From positions 75,753,719 to 75,817,718 of the forward strand of contig CM074179.1 of the NCBI GenBank assembly GCA_037179385.1: DNA of 64,000 nucleotides, in the 5' to 3' direction. A model generated the notes under the pieces. It was not told the DNA's origin and searched no databases. It worked only from the letters and a program-made list of their open reading frames with translations. Origin of the DNA: Holothuria scabra. Lineage: Eukaryota > Echinodermata > Holothuroidea > Aspidochirotida > Holothuriidae. Position numbers and translations under genes: made by a program. Each line of letters opens with the position of its first letter. The first letter of the stretch is position 1. Below are positions 46,459 to 60,775 of the stretch, one piece after another.

Positions 46459-47910
46459 CTAAACTTTTCTCAACTCTAAAAGCAGTGATGGGGGGGGGGG
46501 GGGGGGTTCCGGGAAAACATCACTAGTTGAGGGGTCTTGTCGGAGCGACTCTACATGTTTGTAGATGGCGCGTAAAATAGGACGGACCGAAGGGTGATAT
46601 GAAATAACTAAAGGAATACGTTGATTGGTACCAGATTTGTTCTTTTTCTCCAAGGCTTCCTCTCTGCTGGTTCCTTGAATTCTGCGTAGGGCATTAGAGA
46701 GGATTTTGGCAGGGTACTGGCGCTTTTCAAAAAAGGACAAAATTTCTTCAGAGGCAGTGGAGAAGTCAGAATCCTCCGAACAAATTCGTCTGGCTCGCAA
46801 GAGCTGGGAATAAGGGATAGATTTAGTGCAAGATTTGTGGTGGTTGGAAGGGTACAAAAGGTAGTTATGCGAGTCGGTTGGCTTAAAGTTTAGGTAAGAG
46901 GTTATTGTACGGTTGTTGATGGACAGTTTAAGGTCGAGAAAAACAACAGATGAGTCCGAGATACAATGGGTAAATTTCAAAAAGGGGCAAAAGGAATTAA
47001 CAAAGTCGATAAAAGTTTCTAAATCACGACGGGATCCAGTGGCAACTCCTACAATATCATCAATATACCTTTTGTAAAGTATAGGTAGGGGCCCGGTAGA
47101 CTGAGAAAAAAGTTGTTCTTCAAAGTGACCCATGGTCAAACAGGCAACAGAAGGACCCATTTTGGTTCCCATGGCCACTCCTTTAACTTGGCGGAAAAAA
47201 CGCCCATTAAACTGAAAACAATTTTTCGTAAGAACAAGTTCCGTTAAACGTAGGAAGGTGTCAGTCGGTATTAGATGATCACGCCGTTTGTCTAGGTAGT
47301 AACGGATAGCTGCTAAGGCAGCATTATGAGGAATGGACGTGTAGAGGCTGGACACATCCATGGTGAATAAAAGACGTTCTCCGCAATTTTCAGGAAACTC
47401 AAAGTCACGAATAAGTCTCAAGAAATGTGGCCTGTCTTGAACAAACGACGGCAAAGCCGAAACTAAAGGGGAGAGCACGGAATCCACATACTCAGAAATA
47501 AGTACGGTGGGGCAGTTAAGTGAAGAGACGATAGGTCTGCCAGGGTTGTTGGCTTTGTGGATTTTGGGAAGCAGGTAGAAGTTAGAAATTTGTGGGCAAG
47601 GGTGAAGTAGAGAAGTAGCGTTTTGGGGTAGTTGTTTATTGTCCATGAGTTGGGTCAAAGTGTTTTTAACTAACTTTTGGCACTCAGGAGTGGGGTCAGC
47701 GGGAAGTTGTAAATAAGCACTTTGGTCGGATAGCTGTTTGTTGGCCTCAGCAATGTACAGGTCCTTCCGCCAAACCACAACAGCACCAACCTTGTCAGCT
47801 GGTTTAATAATGATATCCCTGTTACTTTTAAGGGATAAAATGGCATCTCGTTCTTCAGGACGAAGGTTACGCAGTGAGGTCATTTTAGGGGGGAAGGAGA
47901 TCGTTGACAT
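46459..47910 (-). pseudogene. Penelope-like reverse transcriptase, copy A
   Basis: A 483-codon frame carries IIIKPADKVGAVVVW, FYLLPKIHKANNPGRPIVSS, FTMDVSSLYTSIPHNAALAA, VKGVAMGTKMGPSVACL and the catalytic LYKRYIDDIVG block, in the usual Penelope order. The RT core therefore looks intact, including the YIDD motif. The start used is internal; the N-terminal region continues upstream in other frames (47885-48226 and 48198-48434). The frame ends soon after the RT thumb because a run of 17 G (six in copy B) shifts it. By family knowledge it would reverse-transcribe RNA at a nicked target. Confidence 0.85.
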
Positions 47911-48434
47911 CTTTGTTAATGGTGTTGATCACATTGTCAAGGGTGGGATTTTCTCTTGGCTCTGGCGTCCAGGAGGAACCGACAGGGTTGGCGGGGTTGG
48001 GAACTTTCTCTGAGGGGGTGTCATCCTGATGGTCTGTTATCCCGAAATGGTAGCGAAGGCGGAGTTTCCTACAGAAAGACGAAACATCTCTGCGTATGGA
48101 AAACTCATCAGGAAGGGGGTTCAGTGGAACAAAGTTGAGACCTTTCGCTAAAACTGAGCGCTCAGAGGAAGAGAGTTCCAGATCGGGGGAATGGTGACTA
48201 CAAGCTGTTGTCTGGCTGGTTATCATTGTTAGGTTCGAATTCGGTGGACGGGGATTTGGGCAACAGGCCTAGGCTAGCCAAGGTCCTGGCTTTGGAGTCT
48301 TGTAAGAAGTTATGTAGTCTACGATTGTAAATATGAATAAGGAAGCGAACTTCTGCAGCTTGGGGTAAGGTTTCAAACAGATGTGACTTTCTTTCCTCAA
48401 TGGTAGTGTCAAAAGAAGCCTTCTTCGTTTCCAT
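47885..48434 (-). pseudogene. Penelope copy A N-terminal region, frameshifted
   Basis: Two overlapping minus-strand frames (48198-48434 and 47885-48226) carry ERKSHLFETLPQAAEVRFLI, SERSVLAKGLNFVPLNPLPD and SSFCRKLRLRYHF. The LSKGLNF-P-type motif is typical of the region just before the Penelope RT. The frame changes near 48200 and again near 47900, so at least two indels separate this part from the RT frame. Confidence 0.65.
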
Positions 48435-48519
48435 ACTACGAATGGTAGAACGTACCAGACTGAAAGAACACGAACGTAAGTATCGTGAGGTATCCCGTCT
48501 AAAATGAAAATCAGATTTG

Positions 48520-48549
48520 CCAGAAGGGTTTATACCCGAAACGTCGTGG
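48520..48549 (+). ncRNA. Decayed hammerhead motif at 5' side of copy A
   Basis: AAGGGTTTATACCC, GAAA, CGTC and GTGG are kept on the plus strand. The first core block is reduced to GCCAGA, consistent with loss of about six bases from CCACCTGATGA. It should not be active. Confidence 0.65.
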
Positions 48550-48633
48550 AGTTTTCCTCAAACTTTTAAGGACATTTTACTACCTCTTTTCGACCTACAC
48601 ATTTCAACAGTGCTCCGCAGCATTTCGACCTTA

Positions 48634-48750
<117 letters not shown>

Positions 48751-48846
48751 ATGACGGAGAAACTGTAAAACAACGGTGCTAGAGAATTATATACATACAG
48801 AAATATATATATATATATTTATATATATATATACAGGGTTCCAGAG

Positions 48847-49230
48847 CAATTCCTAAGAGGCTTCCATAGCAATCAAAATGCACGCACCTTCCAAATTAGA
48901 CAAGAAATTAATTGTCTTTCAAAAAATGTCATTTATCTCATATACTGCAATTTATGTGGTGTGCAGTATGTCGGAGAATCTAAAAATACTCTTCGAATGA
49001 GAATGATACAGCACAGGTCAGCAATTAAAACCAAAAAGGTTGAACAACCTGTTGCTAACCATTTCAATTTGCCTCATCATTCTATCAAAAATTTATGGGT
49101 CATTGCCGTCGACCAAAACGATACATGGACCGACAAAGCTTGAAAAGCTAAAGAATATTTGTGGGATCTCAATCTCAAAACCACATCGCCTTTCGGTTTG
49201 AATATCAGAAGCAACTTACCAGTTTGCTGA
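48847..49230 (+). pseudogene. Penelope-like GIY-YIG endonuclease fragment, family 3
   Basis: A plus-strand frame starting near the 5' end of this fragment has KNVIYLIYCNLCGVQYVGES, then an Arg-rich helix (NTLRMRMIQHRS), PVANHFNLPHHS and LWDLNLKTTSPFGLN. These match the C-terminal nuclease of Penelope-like elements, here of a family distinct from copy A. One stop (TGA at 49139-49141) interrupts it; the RT is missing, so it is 5'-truncated. A hammerhead relic follows at 49427. Confidence 0.75.
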
Positions 49231-49757
49231 TGATAAAAACCCAAATAATCCGATTAGGCCTCTCCGGTCTAAGAATTTCTCTTATTGCCTTGAAAAGGAT
49301 TTTCCTAGTGTTGATGGGTTACACCCGAGTAATCCGATCAGACCCTCCCGGTCAATAGAGGTGAGACCATTGTCTACACCTTTAAAAGCTTCCAAAATTT
49401 CTCACTTCTTGTCATTCTTTGACCTAGTATTGATAAAGAGGTAGTATTCCTCGAAAGCTCTACTTCAAACCATTTGGCTGTTTAATTTATCTAAATTCTA
49501 GCCTTCCGCTATTTGTATCTCCTCGGAGACCCAGCCTTTCAATTCTGTAGCACCGTTGTTTTACAGTTTCTCCGTCATGTTTATATATATATATATATAT
49601 ATGTTGAATGAAATGTACTGGAACCAACAAAATTTCTCGCTTAGCAGGTAGGATCCACATAGGATTCACAGACGCCACTGAAATATTGCATATTTTGAGT
49701 GAGAAAAGTTAAGTGGCGGTCAACTACAGGCTAAAGATGACCAGAAGCGCACCGTGC
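49231..49757. other. Penelope 3' flank and unassigned sequence
   Basis: Contains two related blocks, AATCCGATTAGGCCTCTCCG and AATCCGATCAGACCCTCCCG, and a short (TA)n at 49582-49601. No gene is seen beyond the neighbouring retroelement remains. Confidence 0.4.
49427..49463 (+). ncRNA. Decayed hammerhead motif, family 3
   Basis: GTA, TTGATAA (CTGATGA expected), GAGG-TAGTATT-CCTC stem II, GAAA, then GCTC and TAC. GTA/TAC is a short stem I and AGCT a palindromic stem III. Two core changes make it probably inactive. It sits about 200 bp after the family 3 nuclease stop, where a terminal repeat is expected. Confidence 0.55.
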
Positions 49758-49797
49758 CTGGTAGCTTTCGGTTATTTATTCAACCTTCAACAGCCAA
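49758..49797 (-). ncRNA. Hammerhead-like motif, one core change
   Basis: On the minus strand: TTGG, CTGTTGA (CTGATGA expected), GGTT-GAATAAAT-AACC stem II, GAAA, GCTA, then CCAG. TTGG pairs with CCAG (stem I) and AGCT is a palindromic stem III. A single core substitution (A to T) probably reduces or abolishes cleavage. Confidence 0.5.
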
Positions 49798-49834
49798 GTA
49801 AAATGAAACGTCTTTTAGCTTGTTTCATTTTGCT

Positions 49835-52412
<2,578 letters not shown>

Positions 52413-53700
52413 TATATATATGTTTGCCCCATGAATAAGACACCTGTACAGCAAATTATAGAAAAATCCACTGGCTATTGCAGAGGCTGAAACCTTTTAA
52501 AAAGTGAGACAGACATTTTTCTCCTCTACAATCTGACTGTAAAACATCTACCCACACTTTGCGGGTTGAGCTAAAACCTGATAAAAATAGTCAATCGTTT
52601 TCCCTGTCATCTTTTGAAATATAGAGGGGACGTATTTATAATTTACCCGGCTGCTGAAAAATTATGATCACAAACCAGGGGCCTGAATACAGGGAGAGAG
52701 GTGGGAGCGACCGGGCAGTGGAGGGTTGTGCAGTTGGGGTGGGGAGTGGGAGGGGGGCAGCGAGGTTAATTTCCTCCCCTTCGACTCCTCACCCAGGCCG
52801 GCAAGCACACTACATACTGCATACCTCCCCCCACCCACCCCACCTTCTTGAAAGGAATCCTGAGTTCACCTCTGTTCGAGATGCATGTACCATGTGCCAA
52901 TAGTTATTAGGCTTATAGCATTACTACCCTCCTTTAAATTATAATTACCAAGGAAATTGAAATATACAACTATGTCGGTGAGATTCAGTCTCCAAAGATG
53001 TAGTTGTTCCCGAACAGTTCACAGCCCCCCCCCCCCTTCTCCGTGAATTTATGTAGGCCTATCCTGCATACGTCCCATGCCTCCCGTCCTTTACTTAGCA
53101 ACGTGATGACTTGATCGTTGTTCTCGTTATGAGCAGCATTTCCCATTCGTGTTACTCACTTTCTTCCAATATGTGTTGAAAATAGTGACAAACCTGTGAT
53201 TACAGGGCCACAATAGAGTTAAGCAAAATGTTTGGTGACATATGAATGAAACCTTAAAAATTAATAATTAAGTATTTAAGGGTTTTCCCAATTGATCGGG
53301 CAGAAAGATGCCAATCCCCCCCCCCCCCGTATAAACCACACAGCCAAATAAAACGAGCCCCCTGTAATATAATGGAATAGTGCAACATCTACGTTACTTG
53401 AACAATAGCAGGAACTTGTTTGTTTACACACGCCGGGTCAGCTCACTGGTCGATTCCGCGAAAAATCCTATTGTGCGCGTTTTATGAGCAAACATTCCAA
53501 TATGCGGCACCCTGTACTAAAAAGTACAAAAGAACTTACTTCATGATGATAAATCTTAGTGTAGCCTACTGAAAAGTAAAAAAAAAATTCTCACAAGAGA
53601 GTAGTACTCCGTCCTCAAAACAGCGATCAGACCCTGAATTTAGTCTTCAAAATAAAAATGGTAGTACGCCGGCCAGTCCAGATGGTACATCATACATATA
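52413..53700. other. No gene recognised
   Basis: A GC-rich purine tract lies at 52695-52760 and poly-C runs at about 53022-53034 and 53316-53328. No protein or RNA gene is seen. Confidence 0.5.
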
Positions 53701-55960
53701 TGGCAGTACGCATTTACCCCCATCATTGCATTCTTTCGGTCCGTAGTGATGTAAGGCAAAATTCAAGGTACGGGAATAGAAAACAGAGCAACCGAATTAA
53801 ACAATGAAACTTACACAAAGTTACACGCTTCCCCAAATCCGTACCGTACACACTTAGTATCGAGAGCCCTCGGGCTCTGCTCCTGTTTCCACTAATTGCC
53901 CACGATAATAACCACACCCTATGTGTTGGCATTTATCTGAAGGCACATCCTATAAGGCATGCGCATTCAACCGGGAAGTCATTGCGCGATGACGGACGTA
54001 GTGAACTATAACAGCAAATGCTGTATATTTCGGCTTCCTTAAGACTGATTACTGTTTACATAACTATATAAACGACGTTCGGCATTGTACAATGATTATC
54101 GACCCTTAATGTACAGGTCTGAAACTTGGGGATTGGTCAGTTTTGTGCCTTAAGAGACACACCCTCCGCTCATCGAAATAAGAAGGGCATCCCTTGAACA
54201 GGTATGCAAACGTTTGGGCACGAATATCAAGGGCAAATTGAAGGGCAAAAATCTGGGAACACCCTTCCGAAACCAGCTGTACACTCACCTTTCTTCGAAG
54301 TCTTCGTCGAAGTAAAAATTTGACGATTTGGGGGGACTTGGAAAGTTTCTGGATCTGCATTTTCAACTCATTTACAAAACGAATAATGGACATGAAATAT
54401 AATCATGTAATCAAGTAATCTTAAGACAAGGATTCTTGCAAAAATTCCACAAATGAGCTATTAAAGAATTGAAGAAATTCCTTTAACAAAAGCTACTTAC
54501 ATTCTTGACTTTTCAAAATACTCCAACACAGCTCCGCTATTCTTGAACGGTTTCGAGAAGATATTCCTATCAATTCGATCATGAAGTTGATCAAACTCTA
54601 GCAGTTGCGTTAGGTAGTTAAAAATGCTTCCAATTCTGTGAACCAGATGTTTTACCGTATATATCCGCGAACCGATGTGCTGGAGATTGGAAACTTAGCA
54701 GAAATATTGCGCACAATACAAATACACAGCATGAACAGAAAATGGTACGATACAGACATTCAGGCTCTACCACTTTTAGACAGGTAAAGTCGTTTTAGAA
54801 ATGAAAACAATATTGCCCATCACAACTTTTTATCTTTAAAACTCATGACACATGAAAAAGATTAGAGCAAATACTCCTGTTTTCTGTAAGACACACATGC
54901 CAAGTACCAAGTATCTTATCGGGGCAACAAACAAATTGGCCTGACGGTGACCCTGGTCACCCTTCAGTCTCTTCTTGGTGTCAGGAAGTTGCACCAAAGG
55001 GACTTTTAATATGTGTTGCAAGCGGGTATTCCCATTTGTTGCAATAACTTTTTATATATTTAAATTACATTTCTGACACAATCTCGCCTAATAGGTCACT
55101 CGCATGATGACTTGACCTGTTGCATTACAACGTAAGGTTTATGTTCGATTTTCATGTTCTAAGAGAAAGGGTACTTAACTAGGATCCTTTGTTAGAAGTG
55201 TCAAGCAAAATGTTACATGACTTTAACTATTTGCTTTGTTACTTAGACATTAGGTAAGGATAAACTTATCCGTTTTGACGCTGTCAGAGGAACCTAATAT
55301 TTTTCTAAAATTGGATCATTTTGAATAAATATATAAATTACTTAAAACGGTAAGTGTCCATAATTTTAGCATCAAAACGAAGCATTCACAGAGCTCTTTC
55401 CAGCAGTATGTTAAACTCAACATGGCTCAGATTCGACATAATACCTGATCTGCCATGGTGCATCACCTATGCGACGATGGATACTGGACTGGTCATGAAA
55501 ATATTGATTAATGATCTTTGGAGGTTTTGGTGGAGCTTAAACGTCGTTTGGGGTCATGGGCGTTCCCATAGTTAAGAGTGATATATCAACTAAATGATCA
55601 CTACTCCTTTTAATGGTTGTAGGTCAAAGGTTATTTGGGGTCAGTTGACCAAAAGGTTAAACCTTGCGACCATGATATCCCATGCAAGGAAACTTAAACG
55701 GACGGCGTATTTGATGTGTTACTGAGCCACATTGAGTAGGTGATCTTTATTTTGTTATGTTTGTTTATATTGTTTATTTATAAGACTGATGAATCTCAAA
55801 CTTAACAGAATCTGAAAGGGAAATATTTCGTTTGTTTTACGAGGAAATTTCATCCTTTTAAAACCAATATTTATTGGCAAAGAGTGACAAAAAATTACAA
55901 ACAAGACGGCAATCCGCGGAGTTGCTGATCTCATCGCGGGACTTAATTCTATCAAGCTTA
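53701..55960. other. No firm gene; possible exon at 54290-54393
   Basis: On the minus strand a start at 54393 opens a basic segment (MSIIRFVNELKMQIQKLSKS, then LLRRRLRRK) that ends exactly at a GTGAGT donor near 54290. This could be a first coding exon, but no further exons are identified. The rest is featureless. Confidence 0.3.
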
Positions 55961-55964
55961 TTGT

Positions 55965-56140
55965 TTTGGAAAAAGACACTTCCACTTCCATCACGTGACC
56001 TTAAATGTCTGTTGCCATGGTAACCAGAGATTTTGGTAGTTCTAGATATTCTCATGACACGTGCAAAGTTTCACCTCAATGCGATGTTCCTTTACAGAAA
56101 TACGGTAAAAGACCAGAAATACAGCCAAAAAATCCTGGAA
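55965..56140 (+). repeat. X-box/E-box repeat, single unit
   Basis: Matches the units at 57.9-58.4 kb: CACTTCCATCACGTGACCTT, GTTGCCATGGTAAC (56011-56024), GGTAGTTCTAGATAT, ATGACACGTGCAAAGTTTCA and GACCAGAAATACAGCCAAAA. It carries one perfect RFX-type X-box and one TCACGTGA E-box (55991-55998). Confidence 0.75.
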
Positions 56141-56639
56141 ACTCGGAATTGAACTATCGGAACTAAGGTGTTCTAAACCTCCCACTGCATCAAATATGAC
56201 ATAATGGTCGAAGGTGTTCCATCACTTTTGTCCAAGATTTGTACGTACAAGTATTTCATGAGGGAGGCAGTTTAAGAGTGAGTGTTCAGTTCCTTTGGGG
56301 ATTTTAGCTACAAAAACCTAATGCCAATTTTAATGTGCTAGAAACGCGTTCCAGAAGTGAAAATAATGACGTCAGCGTGTTTTAATTTGGCTTACTGGAT
56401 GTTACTGATCATACGCAGTAGGTGTGTTATCGATACGCGTGCACAAAAGAACCTTAGCAACAATTGTTGCACAATGTACGCCTGGATGAACAAATAGAGA
56501 ACGCACTGACGTCATCTGTAAGGAGCTTGCACCAAAGGTCAAAAGGTCAAATTCAGCGGACGCACTAGTTGTTCTAAAAGACATCTCGCCACGCAACACA
56601 TTTCTTTACTTAGCTTCCATGTGTGTTATTTGTCCTCCA

Positions 56640-57020
56640 GAAGATGGTTGCGTTAGTTGGCTTTTACACGCGTGTAAGCTCCCAATAGTAAGACCGAGAC
56701 GAACAAAACGCGTATCGTTGCATGTTACACCAACAAATTCGGACAGCTGATTAACCAATCAGATACGCGCGCTTAGCCTACCACACGCGCATTACGAAGT
56801 CTACTGCGTGCGGCCACACGCGTCATTACGGAGCTTTAGATTACACGACGTGGCCAGGGCGACGCGGCCTTTTAGCCCACAGTTCACATCTTCGAGCTGA
56901 CGTCCCCGCCCTGATAATATTGCGCTTTAGATTTCTAAGACGCGGCATGAAAGTCGCGTGGTGATATTCGAACCTCGTTTGAGTAGCAGACGCGCAAACC
57001 GAGCTGTTAATTTTAACAGT
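56640..57020. promoter_or_regulatory. CpG-rich segment with CCAAT box
   Basis: CpG dinucleotides and ACGCG motifs are far denser than in the flanks (ACACGCGTGTAAG, ATACGCGCGC, ACACGCGTCATTACG). ATTAACCAATCAG at about 56751 holds a CCAAT box. It resembles a CpG-rich promoter, but no gene start is identified, and a GC-rich transposon is an alternative. Confidence 0.3.
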
Positions 57021-57039
57021 ATTTAGCGGAAATGTGTAA

Positions 57040-57600
57040 GTCAAACTAACTGATTATGTAGGCCTACGTTGGAGAGTGGAAAACCATCGAGTTCGTGAAG
57101 CAATTGCAGTGGTTATTGGACTGATATCGTGGACGACGATGAATTTATGAATTTCAGCTATTAACAGCATTTTCTGTAGTGCGTTTTTAGTATAAGCACA
57201 TTGCCGAAAAGAACGATGCGCAAGTCAAATTTTCACTTCCGCGTGCACCGATGTTTGTGAATCCACGAGGCGTTATTTTCCGTCTTATGAAACGGTAACA
57301 AATATTGACTCACAATACTTTCAAACCCCATACAATAAATAAGAAGATTTCTATACGCAAGACAATTATGGAAAAGGTTAGCTACACCTTGGACCGGGCT
57401 CTACGAGACCCATTGTCTCAGTTTGGGGCACATTTAACCACCTTTAAACAAAAGCCAACAACCAGCAGTTTTTGAAGTAAAACCGTACATTTGACCACCT
57501 GTTCCGCGACTTCAAACCTGAGTTGCCATGACAAAGAAATAATTTTGGCAGAACATGTCACTCCTGTTATACGTTTCATGTTTCATGTCGGTGCAATGTT
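57040..57600. other. No gene recognised
   Basis: Nothing coding or repetitive is recognised before the repeat array. Confidence 0.45.
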
Positions 57601-58740
57601 TTCCCCTGGAATTATGTACAAAAAACGATTTTGACTCAATTTGACCTTTGACCTTAGACCGTCACTTCCAGATTCTGTTGCCAATGCAACCATATATTTG
57701 GGTAGTTCTAGTCATCCTCAGGACATGTGCTAAGTTTCATGTCACTAAGATGTTTCATTACCGAAATACAGACAAAAGTATGATTTTACATAAATTTGAC
57801 CTTTGACCTCTGACCTTTGTCCTTCACTTCCAAGAATCTGCGAGACACACGTTCCGACCCTGGGGTATCTTCCCACCAAGTTTGAAAAGGATCGGTCTAG
57901 CTCACTAGGAGGAGTTCAAGTTAAAAGTCTCTGCTTTTTTCACTTGAAAATAGACACTTCACTTCCATCACGTGACCTTAAATGTCTGTTGCCATGGTAA
58001 CCATGCATTTTGGTAGTTCTAGATATCCTCATGACACGTGCAAAGTTTCACATCAATGCCATGTTCCTTTACAGAAATATGGTAAAAGACCAGAAATACA
58101 GCCAAAAAATCCCCCCAAAATGATTCCTATCGAAATATGACCTCTGACCTTTAAATTTTGACCTTCACTTCCGGAAATCTGGGAGACACAAGTTCTAACC
58201 CTGAAGTACCTTCTCACCAAGTTTGAAAAAGATCAGTCCAGCCCACTAGGAGGAGTAAGAGTCACAAATCTTCATTTTTTTTTCGCTTAAAAATAGACAC
58301 TTCCCCTTCCATCACGTGACCTTTGAAAGCTGTTGCCATGGTAACCATATATTTTGGTAGTTCCATATATTCTCATGACATGTGCAAAGTTTCATGTCAG
58401 TGCGATGTTCCATTACAAAATTATAGTTAAAAATATGATTTTCACCAAATTTGACCTTTGACCTTTACTTCCGGTTATGCAATGTATACAGTGGTTCCAC
58501 CTAGGATACCTTCCTACAAAATTTGAAGAAAATCGGCCGAGCCGTTTAGGAGATATTAGCAAAACAAAAATTCACACACACACACACACCATCACATCCC
58601 CCCCCCCCACACACACACACACGGACTCGTTTTGACTCCTCACACAGAACTGGAGTTTTGGTTACCTTGGGGGACCCCACCTTAGGTTAGAACCTTGGAC
58701 TAGTAACTTGGGGGCACCAAATGTTACCATGGCAACAGTG
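57600..58740 (+). repeat. Repeat array with DR1, X-box and E-box motifs
   Basis: Units of about 310-340 bp are repeated: TGACCTTTGACC-type sites, CTTCACTTCC, GAGACAC-AGTTC, TACCTTC-CACCAAGTTTGAA, CACTTCCATCACGTGACC, GTTGCCATGGTAACC and ATGACACGTGCAAAGTTTCA. DR1-type sites lie at 57642, 57797, 57804, 58138 and 58452. X-boxes lie at 57988-58001, 58332-58345 and, as GTTACCATGGCAAC, 58723-58736. E-boxes TCACGTGA lie at 57968 and 58312. A (CA)n and poly-C tract lies at 58571-58621. It is noncoding. Confidence 0.8.
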
Positions 58741-58884
58741 CCAATTTCAGCTGGCATTCCCATTTATAGCTCAACGGGCAAAGTGATTACAATATCTCAT
58801 CCTCCTCACGGAGCGATGAGGTAATAAGAGAGTACGGTAGCCTTCTCTTCAAGAAATAAGTTTCCCTCAGATAGAAATTCATTT

Positions 58885-59590
58885 GAAAATGACAACACTG
58901 TAAATTTACAGACTTTTTTTAACTTAAACTTTTTGTATTTTACTTTTAATAGAGATTTTCTGTATCTTTACAGACACTTTGTATTGCTACAATAAGAAAA
59001 GGTTGTTTAACATGTATTTTCTGTTTATTTGAAAAACCATTTCTGTCTGCTCTTTTAACCAAATTTTACTGCTTTGTAAAAATTTTCTGTAAATTTACAG
59101 AAATTTTAACAGTATTTTGTATTTTTCTGATTTCACATAAATATACTGTCATTTAACAAACATTCATTTTGTTTTTAAGCTGAAAAAGAAACAAAAACAA
59201 GCCCAAAACAAACAAATAAGAAATAGCCAGAAAATTTTCAATATACAACATGCATCGTTCTGCGAAGTTTCAGTAAAAAAAAAAAACATTTTTGGCAAAT
59301 TTATGGCCCTATTTGAAAATTAACTTACATTTATCATAAAAGCATACTTAGTTATTACGTTCTTAGTTATAAATATCATACAACTGGTGTTTTGACACAC
59401 ATTTTTAAGTAAAAAGAAGTTGTAAGGCCCTAATTTCAGAGCACTGACAATTGGTTTACTGATGTCAACTCATCGCCACAGGCGCTCATGCACTTGATCG
59501 GAGCAAGTTAAAAACGTTTCACAAATTTACTTGAAAGAGTCTGTAAATTTACCACTTTATCACGTAAATGTCATTTTGCATAAATGGGTG
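58885..59590. mobile_element. Possible TIR element with TGTAAATTTACAG ends
   Basis: Near the left end AAAATGACAACACTGTAAATTTACAGAC is mirrored at the right by GTCTGTAAATTTACCACT and GTCATTTTGCATAAATG. The inner copy TTCTGTAAATTTACAGAAAT lies at 59087. The match is partial, so a nonautonomous element is only likely. Confidence 0.4.
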
Positions 59591-60775
59591 GAGCTTATTT
59601 TGTAGGCATTTTCCTAACAAAATTATTGCTGTTGCTTTGAATAATATTTGCTTTGGCGTTTTTTAATCAGGAAGTGATAAACTTATTGTTTACCTTGTCT
59701 GAAAATGTTTGCAACCAATGTATTTGCTTTCTTTGTCATATTTATTTTAAAAACAATTATTAAATCGTACAAAAAATGTGACTTTCCAATTACAAAGTTC
59801 CTAGAGATAGCAGTCTACTTGACAACAATATGAAAACAAAGCATCCTCAATGTGTTTTGATTGAAAACAGCGGAGGCCGTTCTATTCAACCAGTCTAGAA
59901 CGGGACTCTGCACGTCAGGTCGTTTAGTTGGTCATGTTGAGTTGAGTTGCCCCTTGGGACGTAGCTCCTTTTGGGAGCAGAACTCCTTCGGGAGTATTGT
60001 TTGGTTTTCGCCCCCGGCTCTTTGCCAGATAGTCGGGGGACTTTTTTTTTTCGTAATGTGATTCAATTGATCTCCTCCACTAAGAACTAGCGATAGACTG
60101 TTGATTGTCAATTTGTTCACTTTCACCCCCCCCCCCCCACCAAGAAAATATATTTAAATTTCCAAAAGATACCGATTCTTTGGATAGAGACTCTAACTCT
60201 CTAATTGTCAAGATTTAGCCCCGTCGCATTCTGGGTATACTGCCCATCCATCCAGTCATTTTAGACACAGAACACAGAGGTAGGTAAACAAGAATGACAC
60301 CACGACGAAGCTCAATGTTACATTTAGCTTAACTGATATACATTTATGTGACCTACAGAAAAGGAGTCTAAGTGACGCAGATTGTAATTACTGCGCAATG
60401 AATTCCCCGACTGATCTACCCCAGGAAACTAACTTTCTCGGTGCAAATTCCACACTGTTTTGATTCTTTGCTAACGATCACCTCCCGGCTCAATCCTCAC
60501 CCGCAGTTGATCGCATTTTCTTTCCTTTTCTGATCGCTCTTTTTACGATCCTCCCGCTAAACAGGATCCCCCTATTCAAGAATGGCACCAGGTAGGGGAA
60601 GGGGAGGGAGGGCTGCCCCCCCTCCCCGTCGGGGAACACTAGTCCCCGTCGAGGAAGGTCGGCGATTTCTTCGGAGAGGCCTATAATAATAACAAATAAA
60701 AATAATAAAAACCCTTCAATGACTGCAAAAAAGCAACTGGATGGATGATCTTGAATATATTTTTTCTTTTGTAAG
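59591..60775. other. No gene recognised
   Basis: Contains a poly-C run at 60126-60138, a GC-rich tract at 60590-60670 and A-rich sequence just before the LTR. No protein or RNA gene is seen. Confidence 0.45.

Noticed and set aside
46459..47910. Programmed frameshift at the poly-G tract of the Penelope element
   Set aside because: Copy B has only six G and one continuous frame there, so the 17-G run is better read as a lesion.
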